Below, in pieces: positions 1 through 13,320 of a stretch of 64,000 nt of DNA. The stretch is from contig OZ020587.1 in assembly GCA_963971535.1 (NCBI GenBank), forward strand, positions 159,136,595-159,200,594, in the 5' to 3' direction. A program made the translations under genes and the position numbers. The notes beneath the pieces were generated by a model, which was not told the DNA's origin, made no database searches, and saw only the letters and a list, made by a program, of their open reading frames with translations. This DNA comes from Notolepis coatsorum (lineage: Eukaryota > Chordata > Actinopteri > Aulopiformes > Paralepididae). Position 1 is the stretch's first letter; each line of letters starts with the position of its first letter.

Positions 1-727
1 AACAACGCCAGCATCCGCCCCTTCCGCCAGGAGGGCTGTTTTCAGCTGACTCCTTTGGCGCCTGTCTCGTCCGCAGTGCTCCAGGCTCAGGTTACAGCCT
101 GTTGCCTGGTTTCCCCCGTACGCTGCCTGCTTCCGTTGGTTAACCTTTTGAGTGCTTACGGCCATGCTGACTGCCTGTTCTGCAGGGTCAGTATGCCAGG
201 CGGTGTGCTATTGGGGGGTAAGGGCCCGCTCTTGGAGGGGCCTTATCCGAATACGCTGGCGATGTGGGGGGCGGTGTCACTAAGTGACCACCTGGTGGGG
301 TCTTGATGCCTGGCGTCATTGACCTCTCCGGGCCCCCTTTTTTCAGGAGATCCAGTCCCTTCAGTGGGTCTGGGTCTTCCTTCGCGCTCCACTGCTACAG
401 CCTTGCCACAGGGTTGGGTTTGCTCTTGACCCCGTGATTTTGGGGGCAGTAACGAGGTTGTTCCTTCGTTCGTTCCCGGGTGGCATGCGGGTTGTGCGTG
501 TGTGTAGTCGTGAGGTCAAGCCACGGTCTGCTCACCCTGTGCGTTGGGTTGCTTGAGTGCCTCTTCGCACGGTCGGATCCGTCGCACTCCCGTGAACCTC
601 CAATAGGGGGGGTATCCTCCATTAGGGAGGGTCGGGGGGGCTCGGTCCTCCCCGGTCTGATGGTTGTGGGGGGCCTCAGCGGGGTACATTTGTCGGGCTA
701 TGGCTCCCGCTCAGCCCCTGTTGCAGA
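1..727. other. GC-rich unassigned sequence
   Basis: No recognisable protein, RNA or repeat family. The stretch is clearly more GC-rich than most of the window. Its open frames (for example 55-306 plus and 395-622 minus) have no domain I recognise and look like chance frames. It directly abuts the inverted-repeat structure that follows and could be the inner part of the same repeat, cut off by the window edge. Confidence 0.4.
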
Positions 728-1051
728 CAGGTGCTGAGCAAGCCATAACGACATAGAACGAAGGGTTATGTATATAACCCAGTTCTATGAGTTATGATGC
801 GCTCAGCACCTGGACGCCGCTGCGGCCCTTGATCTCGCCTTGTGGTGAAAGTTTGGGAAGGAGGCGAGTAGGTGACCACACACCTGCTTATGAAGGTAAG
901 CGGAAGGGGGTGTGGTCAGACGGATGTTGGGATGTAAAGGTACATGGTGGAACTTTTTATTCAGTGCTCGTGCACGAAGTGAAGTACAGTGCAGACAGGT
1001 GCTGAGCGCACCATAACTCATAGAACTGGGTTATATACATAACCCTTCGTT
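728..1051. repeat. Inverted-repeat (foldback) structure with 56-bp arms
   Basis: Positions 757-812 and 996-1051 are reverse complements over 56 bases with one mismatch, enclosing about 180 bp. The first arm sits in a larger imperfect palindrome, 728-812, centred on GGTTATGTATATAACC. Two opposite-strand open frames here begin with almost the same peptide (MSYDALST, MSYGALST), which is a by-product of the inverted arms. It could be a foldback or MITE-like element, or an inverted terminal repeat of a larger retroelement; I cannot name the family. Confidence 0.7.
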
Positions 1052-1111
1052 AACCGTCTGTAGTGTGATAGTAAAGGGTTAACCCTCTGTAGTGTGGTAG
1101 TGAAAGGGTTA
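1050..1111 (+). repeat. 30-bp minisatellite, block A (two units)
   Basis: Two units of about 30 bp, each containing a form of GTAGTGTGGTAGTGAAAGGG. The same unit recurs at 3646-3765 and, split by insertions, at 4295-4307 and 32881-32896. Confidence 0.8.
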
Positions 1112-1500
1112 ATAGTGTGTGCCCATAGGTATCAGGGACTAACATCCACTTTTGGCACAAGGAAACATTTCATCGCCCCGGCAACAACCCCAGGGAGAGG
1201 AAGAGAGAGGCACAATGCCCCCCCCCCCCCCCCCCCCCCACTGTTATTTACCCCTAACACGCGAGAAACGCACACAACAATTGAATTACTGTGTCATTTG
1301 TACGACATCACTTTGTCACTTATCCCCCCAGTATTTGATATGTCTGATTGTCGCTCTGTGTGACCTGGGCCATATTTTCAGAGCAGAGCACAAAACAATG
1401 TGGGCATTGTCGAAAAACCTCAAAGCTAGAGAGAGAGGGAGGGGGGCAAGGGGGGGTCACATAGAAGGCTCCAATTCTGTCCTGAGTTTTCAAACATCAT
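1112..1500. other. Unassigned, with a 22-base C run
   Basis: No gene is evident. A homopolymer of 22 C lies at 1218-1239. Overlapping open frames crossing it (1094-1363, 1152-1526) are produced by the C run and are not credible genes. Confidence 0.5.
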
Positions 1501-3007
1501 TAATTAGGCAGGGCTGTACCGAATAGTTCGAAGCTTCATTCATAACGCTGACGTTCATATTCTAAATTCGATGCATAGGCACGCGGGGCATTTTCATAGG
1601 CACAGGGGGCAGCAAAAAAAAAAAAAAGAAAAAAAAAAAAAAATGTTTACTTCTATAGTGAAATATTTTGCACTGTTGTCGCATTTATCTTGTTGAAATC
1701 CTCCCACAGGTTCTTTTTACTACCACATATTTAATTGAGACCCTTTATTTGTTTATTATTTCAATTTAGCTGGAAATACATTGCTACATCATTCAGTAAC
1801 ATTTGCAGAGCCTTATAACAAAAACATTATTACGGTCACCATTGTGACCAGTGGGATTAATCAACAAATTTGATTATTTATTTTTCTATTTCATTGAACA
1901 TTGCACATGTTAAAAGCAATTTTTTTACTCAAAATGTGAGTATTACCAAGTCAACTTGTGTTCTTAAAACAATGACAATAAACATAGTTTTATTAGGTTG
2001 AAATAATGTGGTTGTGTACTTATTTTTCTGTTAACTTATTATGGATTGAAAACTGAAAACCTTAATGCACAGTAACTGAACTCAATATTTTTAAGTTCTG
2101 GTAACTTATTATTATTTATTTTTTTACAGTGTAGTCTTGCGATCAATCAAAACTTATTTACACGATATACCTCACATTCACCCCCATTCACATCCTGGTG
2201 TTCTCCTGGTGTTCTCCATTAGGCCTGTAGGTGGAGCTATGACAGCACACGTACAGTACACACACCGATGGTGTGTGATGTGTCCAAAAATGAATGGGCA
2301 AATGTGAGTGAAATGGTCACACTGTATGCAGCTGTTTGTCTGCATTGCATCCCCCCCCCAACTCAGATTTAGGGTTGATACAACCATCATAATAATATTG
2401 TTAATAATAACAATAACAATAATGATGTAATAATGTAAAAATTATCATTAAAAAGACCTGATTATGAGAAAAGAAAATTACGATGCATGGAATATTGTTG
2501 AGGCACACTAGTTACAACTATATTTCAAACAGGCACTCCATGTCAAAAAGGTTGCTGACCCCTGGTTTAAACCAATGGGGGTTTTCTTCACAGTTGCAGA
2601 TATAGATTAGGCTACACTAATACTATAGTATTGTACTATTATAGTATATGACTCGTCATAAAAATTTTAATAAAACATTTATCATAAATGATGTAGCCGG
2701 TCTGCATCCGCTCGGCGCGCGGCGCTACATCAAGACGCCACCATCACTTTCGTACCAACCGTGCCCTTATTGGATTATTTATGTTGACGAAACTGACGAG
2801 TTATATTCATTAAAGGAAGTTGATTTAATAAGAAAAAAAGACAAATTTAATCAGATTAATCACTTTATTCAAATTGAGGATTTTGTTTGAGGATTTCTTT
2901 TTACATCATAAAATATGACAACAGACATTCGAAGCTTCATTCAAAAACTTCAATAGAAGCTTTGAATGTAAAAGAAAAATTACATTCAGTAGGGCCCTAT
3001 AATTAGG
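1501..3007. mobile_element. Non-autonomous hAT element with 8-bp TSD
   Basis: The octamer TAATTAGG occurs at 1501-1508 and again at 3000-3007. The 1491 bp between them start CAGGGCTGTACCGAAT and end with the complement of TAGGGCCCTACTGAAT, 12 of 16 matching. An 8-bp duplication with imperfect short terminal inverted repeats is the hAT signature. Both ends also carry a GAAGCTTC-type subterminal motif (about 1531 and 2932). No transposase is seen; an 80-codon frame at 2648-2890 is unrecognised. Around 2541-2561 a sequence ending GGTTGCTGACCCCTGG looks like the end of an older nested hAT. An A-rich run lies near 1613-1642. Confidence 0.75.
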
Positions 3008-3440
3008 TAAGTTGGAGTGTTGTACTCTACATTCTGTTATTTCCATGGCCTAGGAAAATGTAATTAATATCTGTGAAGATGAGCTACTCTCACGTAAAAC
3101 CAGAAACCAGAGAAGTAAGTCTCAAACTTGTGATGTCATCAAGTAAAGTCTGGAAGCTGCTCCATTGACAATGAATGGAAGACTGAATTTTATACCCAAA
3201 TGAGCTTTAATATATAGTATTGTTCTCAGAAAACGTACCCATATACTCAGGACTTTCCCCTGGATGCTCATAGTAGTGTCATATTTACCATCTCAAGTGC
3301 CTGACGACATCACAAATGTGAGTTTTAGCTATACTCTAGTTTATGAATTTGGGTGAGAGTTTATGTTCACTAATATTTTTGGACTGTCTTAGACCATAGT
3401 AATAACATATAGGAATTCTGAAAATGGACATAGTTCATCT
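3008..3440. other. Unassigned AT-rich sequence
   Basis: No gene or clear repeat end is visible between the hAT element and the TTAA-flanked MITE arm. Probably old repeat-derived DNA. Confidence 0.4.
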
Positions 3441-3645
3441 TTAAAGAAACACGCCAACATTTTGGGAAATTGGCTTACAGTCTTCTCCAGAGAGAGACAA
3501 GAAGATAGATACCAGTTTCCTCTCTGTGCGTTCAGTAGAAAGATATCTGGCTGCATGTTAGCCTAGCTTAGCACAATGAATGGAAGCGGACATGGCCGGT
3601 TAGCCTTCGGGAGAGGTGTTAGTTGGACAATGCCTAGGCTAACCG
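3441..3645 (+). mobile_element. TTAA-flanked MITE, left arm only
   Basis: Begins with TTAA followed by AGAAACACGCCAACATTTTG, matching the terminal inverted repeat of the complete element at 15610-16199. The arm runs through the internal core (GTTAGCCTAGCTTAGCACAA, AATGAATGGAAGC) and then passes directly into the 30-bp minisatellite. The other end is missing. Confidence 0.7.
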
Positions 3646-3765
3646 TCTGTAGTGTGGTAGTGAAAGGGTTAACCTTTGGTAGAGTGGTAGTGAAAGGGTT
3701 AACCCTTTGTCATGTGGCAGTGAAAGGGTTAACCTTCTGTCGTGTCACAGTGAAACGTTAACCAT
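3646..3765 (+). repeat. 30-bp minisatellite, block B
   Basis: Four units of 29-30 bp sharing AGTGAAAGGGTTAACC with a variable middle. A fifth unit starts at about 3760 and is interrupted by the LINE fragment at 3768-4294 and then by the large insertion at 4308. The unit resumes at 4295-4307 and finishes at 32881-32896. Confidence 0.8.
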
Positions 3766-4294
3766 TTGGTTGATTTGATTTGATTTGATGTTTTTTATTT
3801 CCGTGTCTTACATACAGGTGTATGCCCAGCCCATATGGGCTTACAAGACACATAACAATAAGTATAATAATATACTTGACCAATTACTTGACAAATGACA
3901 TATAGACCAAGATGGCCACAAGAATAAGAAAATACAAGAAAACGTAATATAACACAAGCTGTACGCAATGTAAATAAACAAAGAAACAAGAGGAATTCAA
4001 ATACAGTTATATAGAATAAAGTGTGTTTTGTCTCAAGTGCCATGCTTTCTCCAAAAATCCTGCAAAACTGAAGATGTCCTCCACAAAAAAAACACTCAGC
4101 ATACAACTCTCAGACTGCCAAAACAAATCCGGATTTACAATTTGAATTTTCTCAAATAAAGCCCTCCTCAAAGCGGTGTACAAAGGGCAATAAAAAACAA
4201 AAAGATATTCATCCTCCACCACTCCCAGATCACATAGAACACACAACCGCTCCTCCTCAGGTTTACCTTGGAATCTACCCACTTCCACAGCCAA
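3766..4294 (-). mobile_element. 5'-truncated LINE, C-terminal and 3' UTR fragment
   Basis: On the minus strand, 4294-4007 encodes about 95 residues resembling the extreme C-terminus of a non-LTR retrotransposon polyprotein: a Cys-rich stretch LCVLCDLGVVEDE followed by FYCPLYTALRR. This is the short zinc-knuckle-like tail of several vertebrate LINE families. A 3' UTR of about 200 bp follows, and the element ends in a pentanucleotide tail of CAAAT type near 3768-3790. It is 5'-truncated, so inactive. It lies inside a unit of the 30-bp minisatellite, which continues on both sides. Confidence 0.75.
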
Positions 4295-4307
4295 TGGTAG
4301 TGTGGTA

Positions 4308-4470
4308 CACTGTAAGAAAAAGAATCGGTAAAAAAACAGTAAATGTCTGGCAGCTTGGCAGCCAGAGATTTACTGTAAAATTATATTGAAATACCAGAAT
4401 TAAAATAAAGTGGAAAAGCAATAAATTTACAGATAATTCTGTTTATTATTTTTGCAGAGAACTACTGTTA
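4308..4470 (+). repeat. Left terminal and subterminal region of the large insertion
   Basis: AT-rich sequence with short direct and inverted repeats (AACAGTAAATG, TTTACTGTAAA, TTTACAGATAATTCTG). Related motifs appear in inverse orientation at 32600-32880. Confidence 0.55.
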
Positions 4471-7400
4471 ATTGACAGGTTAGGTTCAGCAGTGAAACAC
4501 TGTTATTTTACAGGTTTTTTCCTACATTATTATGATCAAACACCTTCAATAAAGTGACAGAACTTAAAGTTCAGCAGTGAAACATTGTTATTTCACAAGT
4601 TTTCCCTACATTTACGATGAAACTCCTTCAATTAAGTGACATAACTCAAAGTTCAGCAGTGAAACACTGTTATTTCACAGGTCTTTCCTAAATTATTACG
4701 ATCAAACTCCTTCAATAAAGTGACAGAACTTAAAGTACAGCAGTGAAACTCTGTTATTTCACAGGTTTTTCCTAAATTATTACGATCAAACTCCTTCAAT
4801 AAAGTGACAGAACTCAAAGTTCAGCAGTGAAACACTGTTATTTCACAGATTTTTCCTAAATTATTACAATCAAACTCCTTCAATAAAGTGACAGAACTTA
4901 AAGTTCAGCAGTGAAACTCTGTTATTTCACAGGTTTTTTCTAAATTATTACGATCAAACTCCTTCAATAAAGTGACAGAACTTAAAGTTCAGCAGTGAAA
5001 CACTGTTATTTCACAGTTTTCTTCTAAATTATTACGATCAAACACCTTCAATAAAGTGACAGAACTTAAAGTTCAGCAGTGAAACACTGTTATTTCACAG
5101 GTTTTTCCTAAATTATTACGATCAAACTCCTTCAATAAAGTGACAGAACTTAAAGTTCAGCAGTGAAACTCTGTTATTTTACAGGTCTTCCCATAATTAT
5201 TACAATCAAACTCCTTCAATAAAGTGACAGAACTTAAAGTTCAGCAGTGAAACACTGTTATTTCACAGGTTTTTCCTAAATTATTACGATCAAACTCCTT
5301 CAATAAAGTGACAGAACTTAAAGTTCAGCAGTGAAACACTGTTATTTCACAGGTTCTTCCTAAATTATTACGATCAAACTCCTTCAATAAAGTGACAGAA
5401 CTTAAAGTTCAGCAGTGAAACACTGTTATTTTACAGGTCTTCCCATAATTATTACAATCAAACTCCTTCAATTAAGTGACATAACTCAAAGTTCAGCAGT
5501 GAAACACTGTTATTTCACAGGTCTTTCCTAAATTATTACGATCAAACTCCTTCAATAAAGTGACAGAACTTAAAGTTCAGCAGTGAAACACTGTTATTTC
5601 ACAGTTTTCTTCTAAATTATTACGATCAAACACCTTCAATAAAGTGACAGAACTTAAAGTTCAGCAGTGAAACACTGTTATTTCACAGGTTTTTCCTAAA
5701 TTATTACGATCAAACTCCTTCAATAAAGTGACAGAACTCAAAGTTCAGCAGTGAAACACTGTTATTTCACAGATTTTTCCTAAATTATTACAATCAAACT
5801 CCTTCAATAAAGTGACAGAACTTAAAGTTCAGCAGTGAAACTCTGTTATTTCACAGGTTTTTTCTAAATTATTACGATCAAACTCCTTCAATAAAGTGAC
5901 AGAACTTAAAGTTCAGCAGTGAAACACTGTTATTTCACAGTTTTCTTCTAAATTATTACGATCAAACACCTTCAATAAAGTGACAGAACTTAAAGTTCAG
6001 CAGTGAAACACTGTTATTTCACAGGTTTTTCCTAAATTATTACGATCAAACTCCTTCAATAAAGTGACAGAACTTAAAGTTCAGCAGTGAAACTCTGTTA
6101 TTTTACAGGTCTTCCCATAATTATTACAATCAAACTCCTTCAATAAAGTGACAGAACTTAAAGTTCAGCAGTGAAACACTGTTATTTCACAGGTTTTTCC
6201 TAAATTATTACGATCAAACTCCTTCAATAAAGTGACAGAACTTAAAGTTCAGCAGTGAAACACTGTTATTTCACAGGTTCTTCCTAAATTATTACGATCA
6301 AACTCCTTCAATAAAGTGACAGAACTTAAAGTTCAGCAGTGAAACACTGTTATTTTACAGGTCTTCCCATAATTATTACAATCAAACTCCTTCAATTAAG
6401 TGACATAACTCAAAGTTCAGCAGTGAAACACTGTTATTTCACAGGTCTTTCCTAAATTATTACGATCAAACTCCTTCAATAAAGTGACAGAACTTAAAGT
6501 TCAGCAGTGAAACACTGTTATTTCACAGTTTTCTTCTAAATTATTACGATCAAACACCTTCAATAAAGTGACAGAACTTAAAGTTCAGCAGTGAAACACT
6601 GTTATTTCACAGGTTTTTCCTAAATTATTACGATCAAACTCCTTCAATAAAGTGACAGAACTTAAAGTTCAGCAGTGAAACTCTGTTATTTTACAGGTCT
6701 TCCCATAATTATTACAATCAAACTCCTTCAATAAAGTGACAGAACTTAAAGTTCAGCAGTGAAACACTGTTATTTCACAGGTTTTTCCTAAATTATTACG
6801 ATCAAACTCCTTCAATAAAGTGACAGAACTTAAAGTTCAGCAGTGAAACACTGTTATTTCACAGGTTCTTCCTAAATTATTACGATCAAACTCCTTCAAT
6901 AAAGTGACAGAACTTAAAGTTCAGCAGTGAAACACTGTTATTTTACAGGTCTTCCCATAATTATTACAATCAAACTCCTTCAATTAAGTGACATAACTCA
7001 AAGTTCAGCAGTGAAACACTGTTATTTCACAGGTCTTTCCTAAATTATTACGATCAAACTCCTTCAATAAAGTGACAGAACTTAAAGTTCAGCAGTGAAA
7101 CACTGTTATTTCACAGGTTCTTCCTAAATTATTACGATCAAACTCCTTCAATAAAGTGACAGAACTTAAAGTTCAGCAGTGAAACACTGTTATTTTACAG
7201 GTCTTCCCATAATTATTACAATCAAACTCCTTCAATTAAGTGACATAACTCAAAGTTCAGCAGTGAAACACTGTTATTTCACAGGTCTTTCCTAAATTAT
7301 TACGATCAAACTCCTTCAATAAAGTGACAGAACTCAAAGTTCAGCAGTGAAACACTGTTGTTTCACAGGTTTTTCCTAAATTATTACAATCAAACTCCTT

Positions 7401-10400
7401 CAATTAAGTGACAGAACTCAAAGTTCAGCAGTGAAACACTGTTATTTCACAGGTTTTCCCTAAATTATTACGATCAAACTCCTTCAATAAAGTGACAGAA
7501 CTTAAAGTTCAGCAGTGAAACTCTGTTATTTCACAGGTTTTTCCTAAATTATTACGATCAAACTCCTTCAATAAAGTGACAGAACTCAAAGTTCAGCACT
7601 GAAACACTGTTGTTTCACAGGTTTTTCCTAAATTATTACAATCAAACTCCTTCAATTAAGTGACAGAACTCAAAGTTCAGCAGTGAAACACTGTTATTTC
7701 ACAGGTTTTTCCTAAATTATTACGATCAAACTCCTTCAATAAAGTGACAGAACTTAAAGTTCAGCAGTGAAACTCTGTTATTTCACAGGTTTTTTCTAAA
7801 TTATTACGATCAAACTCCTTCAATAAAGTGACAGAACTTAAAGTTCAGCAGTGAAACACTGTTATTTCACAGGTTTTTCCTAAATTATTACGATCAAACT
7901 CCTTCAATAAAGTGACAGAACTTAAAGTTCAGCAGTGAAACTCTGTTATTTTACAGGTCTTCCCATAATTATTACAATCAAACTCCTTCAATTAAGTGAC
8001 ATAACTCAAAGTTCAGCAGTGAAACACTGTTATTTGGCCGGTTTTTCCTAAATTATTACAATCAAACTCCTTCAATAAAGTGACAGAACTTAGTTCAGCA
8101 GTGAAACACTGTTATTTCACAGGTTCTTCGTAAATTATTACGATCAAACTCCTTCAATAAAGTGACAGAACTTAAAGTTCAGCAGTGAAACTCTGTTATT
8201 TTACAGGTCTTCCCATAATTATTACAATCAAACTCCTTCAATAAAGTGACAGAACTTAAAGTTCAGCAGTGAAACACTGTTATTTCACAGGTTCTTCCTA
8301 AATTATTACGATCAAACTCCTTCAATAAAGTGACAGAACTTAAAGTTCAGCAGTGAAACACTGTTATTTTACAGGTCTTCCCATAATTATTACAATCAAA
8401 CTCCTTCAATTAAGTGACATAACTCAAAGTTCAGCAGTGAAACACTGTTATTTGGCCGGTTTTTCCAAAATTATTACAATCAAACTCCTTCAATAAAGTC
8501 ACAGAACTTAGTTCAGCAGTGAAACACTGTTATTTTACAGGTTTTTCCTAAATTATTACAATCAAACTCCTTCAATAAAGTGACAGAACTTAAAGTTCAG
8601 CAGTGAAACACTGTTATTTTACAGCTCTTCCCATAATTATTACAATCAAACTCCTTCAATTAAGTGACATAACTCAAAGTTCAGCAGTGAAACACTGTTA
8701 TTTCACAGGTTCTTCCTAAATTATTACGATCAAACTCCTTCAATAAAGTGACAGAACTTAAAGTTCAGCAGTGAAACTCTGTTATTTTACAGGTCTTCCC
8801 ATAATTATTACAATCAAACTCCTTCAATAAAGTGACAGAACTTAAAGTTCAGCAGTGAAACACTGTTATTTCACAGGTTTTTCCTAAATTATTACGATCA
8901 AACTCCTTCAATAAAGTGACAGAACTTAAAGTTCAGCAGTGAAACACTGTTATTTCACAGGTTCTTCCTAAATTATTACGATCAAACTCCTTCAATAAAG
9001 TGACAGAACTTAAAGTTCAGCAGTGAAACACTGTTATTTTACAGGTCTTCCCATAATTATTACAATCAAACTCCTTCAATTAAGTGACATAACTCAAAGT
9101 TCAGCAGTGAAACACTGTTATTTCACAGGTCTTTCCTAAATTATTACGATCAAACTCCTTCAATAAAGTGACAGAACTTAAAGTTCAGCAGTGAAACACT
9201 GTTATTTCACAGTTTTCTTCTAAATTATTACGATCAAACACCTTCAATAAAGTGACAGAACTTAAAGTTCAGCAGTGAAACACTGTTATTTCACAGGTTT
9301 TTCCTAAATTATTACGATCAAACTCCTTCAATAAAGTGACAGAACTTAAAGTTCAGCAGTGAAACTCTGTTATTTTACAGGTCTTCCCATAATTATTACA
9401 ATCAAACTCCTTCAATAAAGTGACAGAACTTAAAGTTCAGCAGTGAAACACTGTTATTTCACAGGTTTTTCCTAAATTATTACGATCAAACTCCTTCAAT
9501 AAAGTGACAGAACTTAAAGTTCAGCAGTGAAACACTGTTATTTCACAGGTTCTTCCTAAATTATTACGATCAAACTCCTTCAATAAAGTGACAGAACTTA
9601 AAGTTCAGCAGTGAAACACTGTTATTTTACAGGTCTTCCCATAATTATTACAATCAAACTCCTTCAATTAAGTGACATAACTCAAAGTTCAGCAGTGAAA
9701 CACTGTTATTTCACAGGTCTTTCCTAAATTATTACGATCAAACTCCTTCAATAAAGTGACAGAACTTAAAGTTCAGCAGTGAAACACTGTTATTTCACAG
9801 GTTCTTCCTAAATTATTACGATCAAACTCCTTCAATAAAGTGACAGAACTTAAAGTTCAGCAGTGAAACACTGTTATTTTACAGGTCTTCCCATAATTAT
9901 TACAATCAAACTCCTTCAATTAAGTGACATAACTCAAAGTTCAGCAGTGAAACACTGTTATTTCACAGGTCTTTCCTAAATTATTACGATCAAACTCCTT
10001 CAATAAAGTGACAGAACTCAAAGTTCAGCAGTGAAACACTGTTGTTTCACAGGTTTTTCCTAAATTATTACAATCAAACTCCTTCAATTAAGTGACAGAA
10101 CTCAAAGTTCAGCAGTGAAACACTGTTATTTCACAGGTTTTCCCTAAATTATTACGATCAAACTCCTTCAATAAAGTGACAGAACTTAAAGTTCAGCAGT
10201 GAAACTCTGTTATTTCACAGGTTTTTCCTAAATTATTACGATCAAACTCCTTCAATAAAGTGACAGAACTCAAAGTTCAGCACTGAAACACTGTTGTTTC
10301 ACAGGTTTTTCCTAAATTATTACAATCAAACTCCTTCAATTAAGTGACAGAACTCAAAGTTCAGCAGTGAAACACTGTTATTTCACAGGTTTTTCCTAAA

Positions 10401-13320
10401 TTATTACGATCAAACTCCTTCAATAAAGTGACAGAACTTAAAGTTCAGCAGTGAAACTCTGTTATTTCACAGGTTTTTTCTAAATTATTACGATCAAACT
10501 CCTTCAATAAAGTGACAGAACTTAAAGTTCAGCAGTGAAACACTGTTATTTCACAGGTTTTTCCTAAATTATTACGATCAAACTCCTTCAATAAAGTGAC
10601 AGAACTTAAAGTTCAGCAGTGAAACACTGTTATTTTACAGCTCTTCCCATAATTATTACAATCAAACTCCTTCAATTAAGTGACATAACTCAAAGTTCAG
10701 CAGTGAAACACTGTTATTTCACAGGTTCTTCCTAAATTATTACGATCAAACTCCTTCAATAAAGTGACAGAACTTAAAGTTCAGCAGTGAAACTCTGTTA
10801 TTTTACAGGTCTTCCCATAATTATTACAATCAAACTCCTTCAATAAAGTGACAGAACTTAAAGTTCAGCAGTGAAACACTGTTATTTCACAGGTTTTTCC
10901 TAAATTATTACGATCAAACTCCTTCAATAAAGTGACAGAACTTAAAGTTCAGCAGTGAAACACTGTTATTTCACATGTTCTTCCTAAATTATTACGATCA
11001 AACTCCTTCAATAAAGTGACAGAACTTAAAGTTCAGCAGTGAAACACTGTTATTTTACAGCTCTTCCCATAATTATTACAATCAAACTCCTTCAATTAAG
11101 TGACATAACTCAAAGTTCAGCAGTGAAACACTGTTATTTGGCCGGTTTTTCCAAAATTATTACAATCAAACTCCTTCAATAAAGTCACAGAACTTAGTTC
11201 AGCAGTGAAACACTGTTATTTTACAGGTTTTTCCTAAATTATTACAATCAAACTCCTTCAATAAAGTGACAGAACTTAAAGTTCAGCAGTGAAACACTGT
11301 TATTTTACAGCTCTTCCCATAATTATTACAATCAAACTCCTTCAATTAAGTGACATAACTCAAAGTTCAGCAGTGAAACTCTGTTATTTTACAGGTCTTC
11401 CCATAATTATTACGATCAAACTCCTTCAATAAAGTGACAGAACTTAAAGTTCAGCAGTGAAACTCTGTTATTTTACAGGTCTTCCCATAATTATTACAAT
11501 CAAACTCCTTCAATAAAGTGACAGAACTTAAAGTTCAGCAGTGAAACACTGTTATTTCACAGGTTTTTCCTAAATTATTACGATCAAACTCCTTCAATAA
11601 AGTGACAGAACTTAAAGTTCAGCAGTGAAACACTGTTATTTCACAGGTTCTTCCTAAATTATTACGATCAAACTCCTTCAATAAAGTGACAGAACTTAAA
11701 GTTCAGCAGTGAAACACTGTTATTTCACAGGTTCTTCCTAAATTATTACGATCAAACTCCTTCAATAAAGTGACAGAACTTAAAGTTCAGCAGTGAAACA
11801 CTGTTATTTTACAGGTCTTCCCATAATTATTACAATCAAACTCCTTCAATTAAGTGACATAACTTAAAGTTCAGCAGTGAAACACTGTTATTTCACAGGT
11901 TCTTCCTAAATTATTACGATCAAACTCCTTCAATAAAGTGACAGAACTTAAAGTTCAGCAGTGAAACACTGTTATTTTACAGGTCTTCCCATAATTATTA
12001 CAATCAAACTCCTTCAATAAAGTGACAGAACTTAAAGTTCAGCAGTGAAACACTGTTATTTTACAGGTCTTCCCATAATTATTACAATCAAACTCCTTCA
12101 ATTAAGTGACATAACTCAAAGTTCAGCAGTGAAACACTGTTATTTCACAGGTCTTTCCTAAATTATTACGATCAAACTCCTTCAATAAAGTGACAGAACT
12201 TAAAGTTCAGCAGTGAAACACTGTTGTTTCACAGGTTTTTCCTAAATTATTACAATCAAACTCCTTCAATTAAGTGACAGAACTCAAAGTTCAGCAGTGA
12301 AACACTGTTATTTCACAGGTTTTTCCTAAATTATTACGATCAAACTCCTTCAATAAAGTGACAGAACTTAAAGTTCAGCAGTGAAACTCTGTTATTTCAC
12401 AGGTTTTTTCTAAATTATTACGATCAAACTCCTTCAATAAAGTGACAGAACTTAAAGTTCAGCAGTGAAACACTGTTATTTCACAGTTTTTTTCTAAATT
12501 ATTACGTTCAAACACCTTCAATAAAGTGACAGAACTTAAAGTTCAGCAGTGAAACATTGTTATTTCACAGGTTTTTCCTAAATTATTACGATCAAACTCC
12601 TTCAATAAAGTGACAGAACTTAAAGTTCAGCAGTGAAACTCTGTTATTTTACAGGTCTTCCCATAATTATTACAATCAAACTCCTTCAATAAAGTGACAG
12701 AACTTAAAGTTCAGCAGTGAAACACTGTTATTTCACAGGTTTTTCCTAAATTATTACGATCAAACTCCTTCAATAAAGTGACAGAACTTAAAGTTCAGCA
12801 GTGAAACACTGTTATTTCACAGGTTCTTCCTAAATTATTACGATCAAACTCCTTCAATAAAGTGACAGAACTTAAAGTTCAGCAGTGAAACACTGTTATT
12901 TTACAGGTCTTCCCATAATTATTACAATCAAACTCCTTCAATTAAGTGACATAACTCAAAGTTCAGCAGTGAAACACTGTTATTTGGCCGGTTTTTCCAA
13001 AATTATTACAATCAAACTCCTTCAATAAAGTGACAGTACTTAGTTCAGCAGTGAAACACTGTTATTTTACAGGTTTTTTCTAAATTATTACAATCAAACT
13101 CCTTCAATAAAGTGACAGAACTTAAAGTTCAGCAGTGAAACACTGTTATTCCACAAGTTTTTCCAAAATTATTACGATCAAACACAGTGAAACACTGTTA
13201 TTTGGCCGGTTTTTCCTAAATTATTACAATCAAACTCCTTCAATAAAGTGACAGAACTTGAAACACTGTTATTTTACAGGTTTTTCCTAACTTATTACAA
13301 TCAAACCCCTTCAATAAAGT
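4471..13320 (+). repeat. 84-bp satellite array, about 105 copies, with higher-order repeats
   Basis: Head-to-tail monomers of 84 bp, each containing GTTCAGCAGTGAAACACTGT and TCAATAAAGTGACAGAACTT. Diagnostic variants recur at fixed spacing. CACAGTTTTCTTCT lies at 5012, 5600, 5936 and 6524, giving an 11-mer repeat of 924 bp. It recurs at 9208, 2684 bp after 6524. The same 2684-bp offset is shown by GTTCAGCACTG (7591, 10275), TTTGGCCGG (about 8453, 11137) and ACAGCTCTTCCC (8622, 11306). 2684 is 32 monomers minus 4 bp, explained by two monomers each lacking 2 bp near 8090 and 8509. There is no coding potential. Monomers degrade toward 13190-13320. Confidence 0.95.

Noticed and set aside
1152-1526. 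124-codon plus-strand frame
   Set aside because: It crosses a 22-base C run and overlaps another frame; there is no domain and no splice context.
4471-13320. CRISPR-like array
   Set aside because: The monomers are contiguous with no unique spacers, and the context is a eukaryotic satellite.
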